NCBI GenBank assembly: GCA_028285415.1 | Contig: JANQPF010000029.1 | Span: 1 to 64,000, forward strand | Origin: Pseudomonadales bacterium | Lineage (GTDB): Bacteria; Pseudomonadota; Gammaproteobacteria; Pseudomonadales; Azotimanducaceae | DNA: 64,000 nucleotides | Direction of reading: 5' to 3' | In this document: piece after piece, positions 31,914 to 40,428 of the stretch | Layout of the letters: each line of letters begins with the position of its first letter | How positions within the stretch are numbered: position 1 is the stretch's first letter | Program-made: the position numbers and the translations under genes | Notes under the pieces: model-generated | Told to the model about the DNA's origin: nothing | The model's input: the letters and a program-made list of their open reading frames with translations, nothing else | Database searches by the model: none

Positions 31914-33940
31914 TCCACGTACGCCTGATACCGTTCACGAATCTCGGCGACGTAGTTGACCGGTTCCGCGCCGCGTACGTAACCATGCACGGCCTTGCGA
32001 GCATACTGCGGCTGGCTCAGTTTGAGCATGGCCTGCTCCACGTTGCCGAACCACACATCACCTTCCAAACCGAGTTCACGGGCAAGCCTGCGCGCGTCGC
32101 GCACGTGTCCGGGCCCCGCGTTATAGGCGGCCAACGCAAACCACATCCGCTCGGCATGAGGTAGCCCGTCTTCGAAGCGTTCCCAGCACCACGCGAGGTA
32201 ACGAACACCCGCGCTGAGACCCACTTCGACATCAAAGAGGGCATCAGGATCGATGCCCAGCTGGCCTGCGGTACGCGGCATGACCTGGAGCAGGCCTCTG
32301 GCGCCGACCGGGGACGTACGCTGCGGCCTGAACTCGGACTCTTGAAACACTTGAGCCACAAGCAAACGCCAGTCGAACCCGTACTCAGCGGCGAGCGTTT
32401 TGACGGTTTCGTCATAGGGACTCAGCTCTGCGCCTTCGACGCGATGCGCCTCGCGGCGCTTGATGCGCCGTTCATTGCCGTAGTATTTGGCCCTGAGGAG
32501 GTTGTAGTCGAGGCTGCGGTACGTTCTGGTGCTGAATTCGTTGAGCGCCGCCGTCAGCGCCTGCTGCTCTTCACGAACCACCCACGCGATGGGTACTTCG
32601 CCGCGGAGCGTGAGCCCCCGTTTCAATGCATCACCCTGCGCGATGGCCACTTGCAGAAGATGGCTGTCCGTCACCGTCAGCTCATGCTGGCCCTCGGCCA
32701 CCTCCGCCAGTATCTGTTCGGGTGTGCCTTGAATCGGTACCAGCTCTGCGTCGGGAACAGCCTCCATGGTGGTGCGCCAGTGACTCGAAGTGGGATCGAG
32801 GGCAATGCGGCGTCCCGCAAGCTGCGCCAGGCTCGTCACCGACGCCGTTTCCGCATGGGAGACAACCACCTCCTCGATCTTGAGATAGGGATCAGTGAAG
32901 TACCAGCCGAGACGCTGCCGGTGTTCCGTCACCGTCAACGCGGCGGCAACCAGATCACCGCGCCCCGCCTTCAGCCAGGCAACCGCCTGCTCACGATCCG
33001 GCGCCACCACCACTTCGACCAGAAGGCCGAACTCTTCGGCAAAAAGCTGCAAAAGCTCGTATTCGAAACCCGCCAGCTCACCTTTGTACAAAAAGTAGGT
33101 GTGTGGACCTGTCACAGTGACGACGCGCAGCACGCCCGCTTCCCGAACGGCGGCCCAATCCCTGAGCTGGTGCTGCAGACGGCTTTGCGTCAAATGTGCC
33201 TCGTTGACGAACTCGTTCAGGGCCGCCAGAAGATTCGGTGCATCGTTCCGCGTCACCCAGGCCAGTGGACGCTCACCCATGTCTTCGAGAAGCTGCGGAG
33301 TGCCTGCGCCGGAACCGGTCAGCAGAAACCTTGCGGTCACCGCGTCCATGATCGTCCGGTCAAATTCGCGCTGTACGAGCGCATCGAAAACTTCGTCCGG
33401 CAACATGTCACCAGGCAGTTCGACAACGTCCTGCATGCCGGCCGCGGCGGCGGTTTCGAAATAGGCGGTCCCGGCAGGCAGGCCCAGCTTCTCGCCGTCC
33501 GCGTAGCCGAGCAGCCACTCGCGGGATCGTGATAGCGGTTCGGAAAACGCCATGTCCTGCGCGCGCGAGTCGGTGACCGAGATGTTGCCGATGGCAATGT
33601 CCGCCATGCCCTGACGTGGCGCATGCAGCATCGATTCGAAGTCGTCGAACTCGAGCCAGCGCGGCGTCAGTCCGAGAGACGCGGCAAAGCGCTGCGCCAG
33701 CTGCTCATAGTGCTGCAGCGGGATACCCTCGTTCGACAGCGTGTCATACCCCGCCCACCGCTGCCGGGCGATGCGCAATTCCCCACTGGCGCGAACCTCG
33801 TCGAGATCGCCATAGCGGATTTCCATGTCCACAGGACCACCCGCCGGCACGTCCAGCGAATGGGTTTCGTCGCCGGGGCCGCAGCCTGCCAGCAGCGCCA
33901 GCAGGCCAGGGATGAGAAGCTTAGACGCCCGGCCGGGCAC
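31895..33940 (-). CDS. MltF-like lytic transglycosylase lipoprotein with two solute-binding domains
   Basis: A 681-aa lipoprotein (lipobox LLAGC, Cys20). Two tandem SBP_bac_3-like domains occupy about residues 55-255 and 265-490. The second contains GVLRVVTVTGPHTYFLYKG and a clear SBP pattern AGFEYELLQLFAEEFGL. A C-terminal SLT domain has the catalytic Glu534 in VFQESEF and GARGLLQVMPRTAG near 546-559. Escherichia coli MltF has one SBP domain, so the first copy is extra. It should cleave peptidoglycan under control of ligand binding; the ligand is unknown. It overlaps the zinc-ribbon gene by 20 nt. Confidence 0.88.
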   Translation of the reverse strand: MPGRASKLLIPGLLALLAGCGPGDETHSLDVPAGGPVDMEIRYGDLDEVRASGELRIARQRWAGYDTLSNEGIPLQHYEQLAQRFAASLGLTPRWLEFDDFESMLHAPRQGMADIAIGNISVTDSRAQDMAFSEPLSRSREWLLGYADGEKLGLPAGTAYFETAAAAGMQDVVELPGDMLPDEVFDALVQREFDRTIMDAVTARFLLTGSGAGTPQLLEDMGERPLAWVTRNDAPNLLAALNEFVNEAHLTQSRLQHQLRDWAAVREAGVLRVVTVTGPHTYFLYKGELAGFEYELLQLFAEEFGLLVEVVVAPDREQAVAWLKAGRGDLVAAALTVTEHRQRLGWYFTDPYLKIEEVVVSHAETASVTSLAQLAGRRIALDPTSSHWRTTMEAVPDAELVPIQGTPEQILAEVAEGQHELTVTDSHLLQVAIAQGDALKRGLTLRGEVPIAWVVREEQQALTAALNEFSTRTYRSLDYNLLRAKYYGNERRIKRREAHRVEGAELSPYDETVKTLAAEYGFDWRLLVAQVFQESEFRPQRTSPVGARGLLQVMPRTAGQLGIDPDALFDVEVGLSAGVRYLAWCWERFEDGLPHAERMWFALAAYNAGPGHVRDARRLARELGLEGDVWFGNVEQAMLKLSQPQYARKAVHGYVRGAEPVNYVAEIRERYQAYVDHLATL

Positions 33941-34307
33941 CTTTCAGAAAGTCACGTATGCGATCCATGAAGGTATCGTATTTCAGATCCGAGAACTCAC
34001 CGGCATCGAAATAGATGCCTTCGCACTGCGAACAGGATTCCAGCCAGATGTGCGTCTGCTGCGGGTCGTAAGTCTTGTCCATGAGGATGCCGCATTCTGG
34101 GCAGTTGATGTCGCCGAGCTCGTTGTGGACCTCGCCAACTTTCGCATCTCCCGAATCAAGCACAATCTCGGACATCCACTCCCGCTTCATCTCGAGCAGC
34201 ACGTCCGGCTTGCAGAATAGCCCCCCGCACTCGTCACAGCGGTGCACGGTAATTTTGCGCCCGTAGGTTTTCACCTCCATGGCGCCCGGGCACTTGGGAC
34301 ATCGCAT
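33921..34307 (-). CDS. Double zinc-ribbon (zf-TFIIB-like) protein
   Basis: A 128-aa protein with two Cys4 ribbons: C3, C6, C24, C27 and C69, C72, C92, C95. Each ribbon has CPxC and CxxC with GG/EG nearby, the pattern of the zf-TFIIB domain family of bacteria. It probably binds zinc and contacts protein or nucleic acid; no specific role is known. It lies between the PPOX-like gene and the transglycosylase gene on the same strand. Confidence 0.8.
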   Translation of the reverse strand: MRCPKCPGAMEVKTYGRKITVHRCDECGGLFCKPDVLLEMKREWMSEIVLDSGDAKVGEVHNELGDINCPECGILMDKTYDPQQTHIWLESCSQCEGIYFDAGEFSDLKYDTFMDRIRDFLKGARPGV

Positions 34308-34318
34308 GAGACTCTCCT

Positions 34319-34816
34319 CTAAAAAGACGTACCGGGCACGTAGTATCGATCGTGCCAGATCCCCATACTGTCTTCACCCTCTACCGGCATGCGCCACGTC
34401 GTGACCTCGGCATCCCCGAGCAAAACGCGGTACAGACCCCGCGGCTGATCGATCGTATTTTGGACGTACGCTTCAGCCCCTTCCCGGTCGACGTAACGTT
34501 CGGCAATACGCCGGTACTGGTCGCGCCACGCATCATCGTTACCCGTTTCGAATACCAGCTCTGCCTGCCCTTCTATGAGCACTTTCCGATACGGCAGCGG
34601 CTGCTCGTCTATGCACAGGGCTACGCGCGGGTCGCGGCGCAGGCAGCGAAACCACTCGCTCTTTTCACGCGGCGTGAAGTAAATCGCATCGTCTTCGTGG
34701 ATGAACCAGATTGGCGTCACCAGCGGGCTGCCATCCGCCCGCACCACCGCGATGCGCATCAGCACGCCGCGCTCGGCGAGGAATGCATCTCTTTCCGAAT
34801 CCGTCAGTTTTGGCAT
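34319..34816 (-). CDS. FMN/F420-binding split-barrel (PPOX/FDOR-like) protein
   Basis: A 165-aa split beta-barrel protein. It starts MPKLTDSERDAFLAE, a form common in F420/FMN-dependent FDOR-B and PPOX enzymes, then RIAVVRADGSPLVTPIWFIHED near residues 22-43 and REKSEWFRCLRRDPRVALCID near 52-72. The longer frame to 35005 overlaps the desaturase coding region, so I start at ATG 34816. With an F420 pathway present in this genome it is a candidate F420 user, but FMN is equally possible. The desaturase gene ends 7 nt upstream. Confidence 0.78.
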   Translation of the reverse strand: MPKLTDSERDAFLAERGVLMRIAVVRADGSPLVTPIWFIHEDDAIYFTPREKSEWFRCLRRDPRVALCIDEQPLPYRKVLIEGQAELVFETGNDDAWRDQYRRIAERYVDREGAEAYVQNTIDQPRGLYRVLLGDAEVTTWRMPVEGEDSMGIWHDRYYVPGTSF

Positions 34817-34823
34817 GTTCGTC

Positions 34824-35723
34824 TCACACTGTAGTCGCTGTCGGTAGCACTGTGACATCAAGCATATCCCGATAGCTCGCGCGTACTTCCATCCGCGGTT
34901 TGAGTCCCTTGGCCAGAAGCATCTCGTGCGCTCGCCGCAGGCGGTAAAACGGGCAATTGACGACCAGATGATGCTCGAGGTGAAAGTGTACGCCGTAGGG
35001 CGCAATCAGCGCGCGCTCCCACCAGCTCGCTTCTATGGTTCTCGTATTGCGCAAACGATCGTTGTCGTCGGGTACCGCAGCGTGTTCACCAACGTTGCGA
35101 AGACGCGTCACAAACCGGTTCCAGGTCAGCGCGGGCACCCACCAGAGGAGAAAGTAGAGGTACCACTTCCCGGCTGCCGCGAACGCGGCGAGGAACGCCA
35201 GGTTGATGAGCAGGTTCGGCCAGAGACCGCGCATTCCCTCGGCACGAATGATCTCGCCGTATTGTTTGATGCCGGTCTGTCCTGACAAATCCCGCCACAC
35301 CTTTCGGCGCCACGAGGAGCGGTCAATCGGAAACGGCTTCGACAGGATCAAATCCGGATCCTCGGGCTGCTGGGTGTGTGCATGATGCAGGAGATGCGTT
35401 TTGCGATAGCCCGCAATGGAACCGCCCAGCAGCGCCCGACCAAGCAGCCACTCACTGACCCAATCGTTCAACTTCTTGTTACGGTAGAGCAGATAGTGAG
35501 CGCCGTCGTGGGAGAGAATGAACAGACCAAGCTGACGGGCGCCGATGATGACGATACCGGCCAGTACGGTCAGGGGATTCGTCCAGATCGCGACAACCAC
35601 CCACGTCAGCAGGATGACACCCCAGCCGTGAGCAATGGCAAGGCTGGAGCGCCAGGGGCTCAACCCGCGCAGCTCTTCGAGCTCGTGCGGATCGAACCAG
35701 TCTGCCGGCCGCGGGGTGGGCAT
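34824..35723 (-). CDS. Fatty acid desaturase family protein
   Basis: A 299-aa membrane di-iron desaturase. The three histidine boxes are HDGAH (residues 72-76), HLLHHAH (110-116) and HFHLEHH (246-252), with membrane helices between. It should introduce a double bond or a hydroxyl into an acyl or carotenoid-like chain. It lies 2 nt after the acyl-CoA dehydrogenase and 7 nt before the split-barrel protein, so these form an operon. Confidence 0.9.
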   Translation of the reverse strand: MPTPRPADWFDPHELEELRGLSPWRSSLAIAHGWGVILLTWVVVAIWTNPLTVLAGIVIIGARQLGLFILSHDGAHYLLYRNKKLNDWVSEWLLGRALLGGSIAGYRKTHLLHHAHTQQPEDPDLILSKPFPIDRSSWRRKVWRDLSGQTGIKQYGEIIRAEGMRGLWPNLLINLAFLAAFAAAGKWYLYFLLWWVPALTWNRFVTRLRNVGEHAAVPDDNDRLRNTRTIEASWWERALIAPYGVHFHLEHHLVVNCPFYRLRRAHEMLLAKGLKPRMEVRASYRDMLDVTVLPTATTV

Positions 35724-35725
35724 GT

Positions 35726-36994
35726 TCAGTTACCGAAGTCCCAGGACTCACCCTTGTGATAGCGTCGCAGGATGAGCTTGGCGATCAGGATTTTGTGCAC
35801 CTCGTCGGGTCCGTCCGCAAGGCGCAGGGTTCGCGCACCCTGGTACATTCCCGCCAGCGGCAGATCGCCGGAAACGCCGGCGGCACCCCAGACCTGGATC
35901 GCGCGATCGACCACCCGGTGGTATGCCTCGGGGACGCACACTTTGATCGCAGAAATATCCGCGCGCGGATCAGCGCCGGATTCCATTTTCTCGGCGCAGT
36001 GAATCGTCATGAGGCGCGCAGACTGAATGTCGATGTAGCTGTCGGCCACAAATCCCTGCATGAACTGCTTCTCCTCGAGCTTCTCCCCACCGTGCACCTC
36101 CCGCGTGGTCAAGCGGTCCACCATGAGATCGAACGCCCGCCACATGGAACCGATGGAGTTCATGCAATGGTAAACCCGGCCGGCGCCGAGACGGTCCTGT
36201 GCCGCCTGATGGCCTGACCCGGTGCGCCCCAGCTGGTTTTCCTTCGGCACGCGCACGTTGTCGTAGATGATCTCGCAGTGGCTCGACGCTTTGCCCCAGA
36301 CCGGTACCCCGCGCACGATGTTCAGCCCGGGAGAATCCTTCGGCACGATGATCTGTGTCATCTTTTCATTAGAGCCCGTCGGGTCGTCGGGATCCGCGGT
36401 GCGGCACATGACGATGATAAAGTCGGCTGCATGGCCATTCGAGGTGAACCACTTATGCCCGTTGATGACCCACTCGTCCCCATCGAGCTCCGCCCGGGTT
36501 GTGATCGAGCGCGGATCGGAACCGGGGTTGTCCGGTTCGGTCATGGAAAAGCCCGACTGCATCGTGCCCTCGGTGAGGGGTTTCAACCACTTTTCGTGCT
36601 GCTCGGGGGTGCCGTATTTGACGAGAATCTTCTGGTTCCCGGAGTTCGGCGCAACCACCCCGAAGAGTGACGCCGCCCCCGGACTGTAAGAAAGCACCTC
36701 GTTCATGTAGGCGTGCTGCAGAAACGACAGCCCCATGCCGCCGAACTCGGGCGGCAGGTGCGGCGCCCAGAGATTGGCATTTTTCACAGCCGCCTGTATC
36801 TCGAGGCGCAGCGCCTTGGCCTCCGCTTTGGCTTCGTTGGGGGCATTGGCACTGTCGGACATCCAGCCCCACAGCTTCCCCTCGTTCGGCACGATGCGTT
36901 CGTTGACAATCTCAGCTGTCGCCATCCGGATGTCGTTGATCTCGGCATCGAGTGTCGGCACTGGCTTGACGTTCATCGTGGTTTGTCTGGTCAT
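35726..36994 (-). CDS. Acyl-CoA dehydrogenase
   Basis: A 422-aa FAD enzyme of the ACAD family, in the ACAD10/11-like branch. Typical parts are LPPEFGGMGLSFLQHAYMNEVL near residues 80-101, GFSMTEPDNPGSDPRSITTRAELDGDEWVINGHKWFTSNG near 147-186, QDRLGAGRVYHCMNSIGSM near 263-281, and GAAGVSGDLPLAG near 369-381. It oxidises acyl-CoA to 2-enoyl-CoA. It is divergent from the MBL gene and is the first gene of the unit with the desaturase. Confidence 0.92.
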   Translation of the reverse strand: MTRQTTMNVKPVPTLDAEINDIRMATAEIVNERIVPNEGKLWGWMSDSANAPNEAKAEAKALRLEIQAAVKNANLWAPHLPPEFGGMGLSFLQHAYMNEVLSYSPGAASLFGVVAPNSGNQKILVKYGTPEQHEKWLKPLTEGTMQSGFSMTEPDNPGSDPRSITTRAELDGDEWVINGHKWFTSNGHAADFIIVMCRTADPDDPTGSNEKMTQIIVPKDSPGLNIVRGVPVWGKASSHCEIIYDNVRVPKENQLGRTGSGHQAAQDRLGAGRVYHCMNSIGSMWRAFDLMVDRLTTREVHGGEKLEEKQFMQGFVADSYIDIQSARLMTIHCAEKMESGADPRADISAIKVCVPEAYHRVVDRAIQVWGAAGVSGDLPLAGMYQGARTLRLADGPDEVHKILIAKLILRRYHKGESWDFGN

Positions 36995-37066
36995 CTCGAG
37001 CTCCCCTACCCGGATCAGCAGTTAAATCTAACGGGATTCAAGCGATACCGCTATACTGCGTCGGAT

Positions 37067-38179
37067 ATGCATGAACAAGACAATCTGAATTATCCCTACG
37101 AAGATCACCCGGCCGCCGGCACCACCCTGGAAATAGCACCCGGTGTCCGCTGGCTCACGATGCCGATGCCGGGATCCCTCAGCCACATCAATCTCTATCT
37201 TCTCGAAGACAAAAGCGGCTGGTGGGTGGTCGATACGGGCCTGTCGCTGCCGAACGTGGCTGAGTGGTGGCACGAGATTTTCAGCAAAGAGCTCGGCAAC
37301 AAACCCATTGTCGGGGTTATCTGCACGCACATGCACCCCGATCACATTGGCCAGGCGGCCATGATCACCGAGGAATTCCGCTGTCCGCTCTACATGACCC
37401 GCGCCGAGTACTACCAGGCGCGCTCGTTCGCCAACAGCGGCGGCTCGCACCACTCGTCGTGGCTGGGACAGGATTTCTACACGCGCGCCGGTATGCCTCT
37501 CGAGTACCTGGAACAGCTGGCAAAAATGTGGGAAGCGCGCAGCTCCGAAGGCATGAGCATGCCGACCATGCCGAGCGGCTACGAACGCCTTACCGACGGT
37601 CAGATTCTCACTATCGGTGAACACGACTGGCGTGTGGTGGTCGGCTCGGGCCATTCTCCGGAACATGCATGCCTGTACTGTGCGGCGCTCAAGATCATGA
37701 TCTCGGGAGACCAGATCCTGCCCGTCATCACCTCGAACGTCAGCGTGCATCCGACGGAGCCGAACGCCAATCCGCTCAAAGACTGGATGGATTCACACGA
37801 CAAGTTCTTGAATACACCGGCTGACACCCTGGTACTGCCCGCCCACAACCTGCCGTTTTACGGCGTGCGTGAACGGCTGCGCGGTCTGATCAGCCACCAC
37901 GACGACCGCATGCTCGCCATTGAGGAAGCCTGCATCGAACCCCAGGTGGCGAAAGATCTGCTGCCTGTGCTCTTTGCGCGGGAGCTCGATCCGCGCCAGA
38001 TGATGATGGCACTCGGTGAAGCCATCGCGCACCTGCATCTCTTGATGCACAGAAACCGCATCGAGCGAAGCCTGCACGAGGATGGCGTTTTCCGCTTCCT
38101 GTCCATCGACCCGGATCTCAGCCGGCGCGCTCACCCGGGCGCTCACGATGCACCCGACGACAGCCCCGTGATGGTGTGA
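37067..38179 (+). CDS. MBL-fold metallo-hydrolase
   Basis: A 370-aa metallo-beta-lactamase-fold hydrolase. The metal motif HMHPDH is at residues 88-93 (THMHPDHIGQ), with further ligands in GHSPEHACLY near 194 and D216 in ISGDQILP. It resembles the lactonase/glyoxalase-like group with a C-terminal helical domain. The start ATG at 37067 is chosen because upstream codons of the frame lie in the promoter of the divergent acyl-CoA dehydrogenase. A TATACT element at 37052-37057 may be a -10 but would lie very close to the start. The substrate is unknown. Confidence 0.82.
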   Translation: MHEQDNLNYPYEDHPAAGTTLEIAPGVRWLTMPMPGSLSHINLYLLEDKSGWWVVDTGLSLPNVAEWWHEIFSKELGNKPIVGVICTHMHPDHIGQAAMITEEFRCPLYMTRAEYYQARSFANSGGSHHSSWLGQDFYTRAGMPLEYLEQLAKMWEARSSEGMSMPTMPSGYERLTDGQILTIGEHDWRVVVGSGHSPEHACLYCAALKIMISGDQILPVITSNVSVHPTEPNANPLKDWMDSHDKFLNTPADTLVLPAHNLPFYGVRERLRGLISHHDDRMLAIEEACIEPQVAKDLLPVLFARELDPRQMMMALGEAIAHLHLLMHRNRIERSLHEDGVFRFLSIDPDLSRRAHPGAHDAPDDSPVMV

Positions 38180-38258
38180 CCTGGACACCAACGAACCGAC
38201 ACTCAGCCAACGGATTGCCGCCTACACCTACCGCACGCTGCGGTGGGGGCGCGACCAT

Positions 38259-38465
38259 GTGCCGCCGGGCATTCGCAGCCTGATTGGCGTGGCCTTCATG
38301 GTTGGCGGCGTGTTCGGGTTCCTGCCCGTGCTCGGCTTCTGGATGCTGCCGCTCGGCGCGGCCTTCATCGCTCTGGATCTACCGTTCCTGCGGCACAAGA
38401 TCGAAGACTGGATGGTCAGCCTGAAGGAGAAGGCAGGTGAGGCGCTGAAAGACTCGCAGGAGTAG
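38259..38465 (+). CDS. Small two-helix membrane protein
   Basis: A 68-aa protein with two closely spaced hydrophobic segments (SLIGVAFMVGGVFGFLPV and GFWMLPLGAAFIALDLPFL) and a charged C-terminal helix. Similar short proteins of the form GG-x-x-GFLPxLGFWMLPLG occur widely in proteobacteria, without known function. The GTG at 38259 is the best standard start. The frame stays open back to 38172, and a CTG at 38181 would add 26 residues overlapping nothing but the MBL stop, so the true start may be earlier. Confidence 0.6.
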   Translation: MPPGIRSLIGVAFMVGGVFGFLPVLGFWMLPLGAAFIALDLPFLRHKIEDWMVSLKEKAGEALKDSQE

Positions 38466-38471
38466 CGCCGT

Positions 38472-39494
38472 TCAGCGTGCGCCGGCCTGAGTTTCGAGAA
38501 GCCGAGCGCCGCGCATGATGTTGCCGAGCGCGTAGTTGCCTTCGTGACAGGCCACCTCGTAGACCTTGCCCGTTGCCGCGCGCCAGGTGTACTCACCACC
38601 CCACGTTGCGCTCCACACCGTCGGATTGATGACCTCAAACGCATAGTGCAGATTGCCATCGTCGAGCCGGCGGAAGCGCTCCACCACCCGCAGATGCTCA
38701 TCCGCCCCGGAGAGCGCAGGTGTCGATTTGAAGTTGCCCGTCTCCACCACCAGCGTATCACCTTCCCAACGGCCGACGCTGTCACCCAACCAGGTCTGGA
38801 AATCCGCCGCCCGGGGTGCGCCGCCAATGCGGATGATCCGGGCGTCATGGTTCATCTCGGTGAGAATCATCACGTGGTCCGCCGTCTGCACGATGCGCTT
38901 ATGGTTGTTGTAAAAGTTCGGCAGCATCGGCGGGCCTGCCGTGGAGCGTGAGCCGAGAATGCAGCGTTCCGCCAGCGGTCGCTGCTCGAGGTGATCGTAC
39001 GGGCCGGTCTCGCCGTCGAGCCACCAGGCGCTGCCGCCGTCTTTGCTTGTCGTCGGATCGGGGTTGCGCCAGACGATCTGCCAGCGCTCCAGCATGCCGG
39101 CCAGCCGCCTGGCGCCACCCGGCGTCATTGGCGGAATGCGCCCATTTTGCGGGGTTGTGATGATCGACGTGCGAAACCGGCCATCCACCTCGGTGGCGGT
39201 GGATCCCGGATCGACCCAGAAAAAGTTGTAGCCGTTCGTCAACTCGCCTTTCGGGGGCGCCGCCCGATCCGGGTCACTCGGCGCGCTGTCCGCCGCCAGC
39301 ATTCCCGCTATGCGCGCGCGCATGGTCTCTGCCTGCTCGGGCGTCAGAAACAGATTGTCGCCAAACGCCTCGGGGCGTTGCAGCGGCGTGAGGGTGCCGA
39401 CATCAAAGGTGCCGGACAAATCGCCCGCCGCCCACACCGGCAGCGCCGCCGCAACGAGCATCACGCACCACGCTTGCTTACAGAAAAGTTTCAC
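38472..39494 (-). CDS. Secreted protein of unknown function
   Basis: A 340-aa protein with a signal peptide (VKLFCKQAWCVMLVAAALPVWA). The mature chain has many Trp and Gly residues and phrases such as FFWVDPGSTATEVDGRFR, LGDSVGRWEGDTLVVETGNF and YDHLEQRPLAERCILG, which I remember from hypothetical proteins of acidobacteria and gammaproteobacteria. No reaction is known. I use the GTG at 39494 because AGGAGGAACTCGA precedes it. The gene starts inside the last 17 nt of the phosphotransferase gene, so the two are co-transcribed. Confidence 0.75.
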   Translation of the reverse strand: MKLFCKQAWCVMLVAAALPVWAAGDLSGTFDVGTLTPLQRPEAFGDNLFLTPEQAETMRARIAGMLAADSAPSDPDRAAPPKGELTNGYNFFWVDPGSTATEVDGRFRTSIITTPQNGRIPPMTPGGARRLAGMLERWQIVWRNPDPTTSKDGGSAWWLDGETGPYDHLEQRPLAERCILGSRSTAGPPMLPNFYNNHKRIVQTADHVMILTEMNHDARIIRIGGAPRAADFQTWLGDSVGRWEGDTLVVETGNFKSTPALSGADEHLRVVERFRRLDDGNLHYAFEVINPTVWSATWGGEYTWRAATGKVYEVACHEGNYALGNIMRGARLLETQAGAR

Positions 39495-40353
39495 TCGAGT
39501 TCCTCCTGGACTCCGCCGCAATCAGGCGAATCGTTTCTTTGAGCCTCGCGGTATCAGCCGTCGAGAGCCCCCAGCGGTGCATACCGGCCAGGGGCGTGCG
39601 CAGCGCATAAAGATCCCAGAGCGGCAGATCCTCAGCCGGACGTGCGCGATCAGACCCACGCTCGGCTGCCTCCAGATAGCGGCTCGTAAAGAGCCGCGAG
39701 CTTTCGATTCCGGCCAGCCAGCATAACTCGTAGCGCATGTGCGCGACATCAAGGAGTGGATCGCCGAGCACCGCATCCTCCCAGTCGAGCACCCCGCTGA
39801 TCTCGGACCCCTCCCAGAGCAGATTGCCCGGCCAGAAGTCGCCATGCGTCAGCACCAACGGCGCCCGCGGTGTCGGTAGCGCCTGCACAAAGGCTCCGAG
39901 GTCCAGACCCGCGGGTCGATTTGCCGCGGGCACATCGTCGACCGCGAGGCGCCGAGGCTGCCAGGGGTCGAGCGGCAGATCCGCGACCGGGACACGCTGG
40001 ATCCGCTCGAGGAGCCCGGCGAGCGCCGCGGGGCTGGGCCTGTCCTGCGTCTGTCCGGGCAGCCATGACATCCACATACCTGCCCGCGGTCCAACCTCGA
40101 CCACGGCGTAGGGTTCAGGTACGGGCAGACCCGCTGCCAGCAGCCCGGTGTGAAGCTCCGCCGTGTTGCGCAACTTTTCCACCTGCGCCGAGTCTGCGTC
40201 GTGGAGAACCCGCAACGCGGCCCGCTTCGATTCACCGGCGTGCAGATAGGTCACACCGAGAACCTCCGCAGTCACCCCACTGCCCAGCACTTCAACGCCG
40301 CGGAGCGTTGCATCGGTCAACCACGCCTGCAGCCACGACGTGGCGTCGATCAT
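39478..40353 (-). CDS. Aminoglycoside phosphotransferase (APH)-family protein
   Basis: A 291-aa APH/choline-kinase-like protein. The catalytic loop LTHGDFWPGNLLW near residues 168-180 and the metal site VLDWEDAVLGDPLLDVAH near 188-205 are intact, which suggests an active kinase. The N-lobe includes EVLGVTYLHAGESKRAALRVLHD. The substrate is unknown; family members phosphorylate aminoglycosides, homoserine, choline or other small molecules. Its 3' end overlaps the secreted protein gene. Confidence 0.82.
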   Translation of the reverse strand: MIDATSWLQAWLTDATLRGVEVLGSGVTAEVLGVTYLHAGESKRAALRVLHDADSAQVEKLRNTAELHTGLLAAGLPVPEPYAVVEVGPRAGMWMSWLPGQTQDRPSPAALAGLLERIQRVPVADLPLDPWQPRRLAVDDVPAANRPAGLDLGAFVQALPTPRAPLVLTHGDFWPGNLLWEGSEISGVLDWEDAVLGDPLLDVAHMRYELCWLAGIESSRLFTSRYLEAAERGSDRARPAEDLPLWDLYALRTPLAGMHRWGLSTADTARLKETIRLIAAESRRNSSETFL

Positions 40354-40428
40354 CGCGTTTCCCCGTCTTGATTAAATCCACCCTACCCTGCACAGTCTTC
40401 GCCCACAACAAGGCCGATGGGGAAGGCA

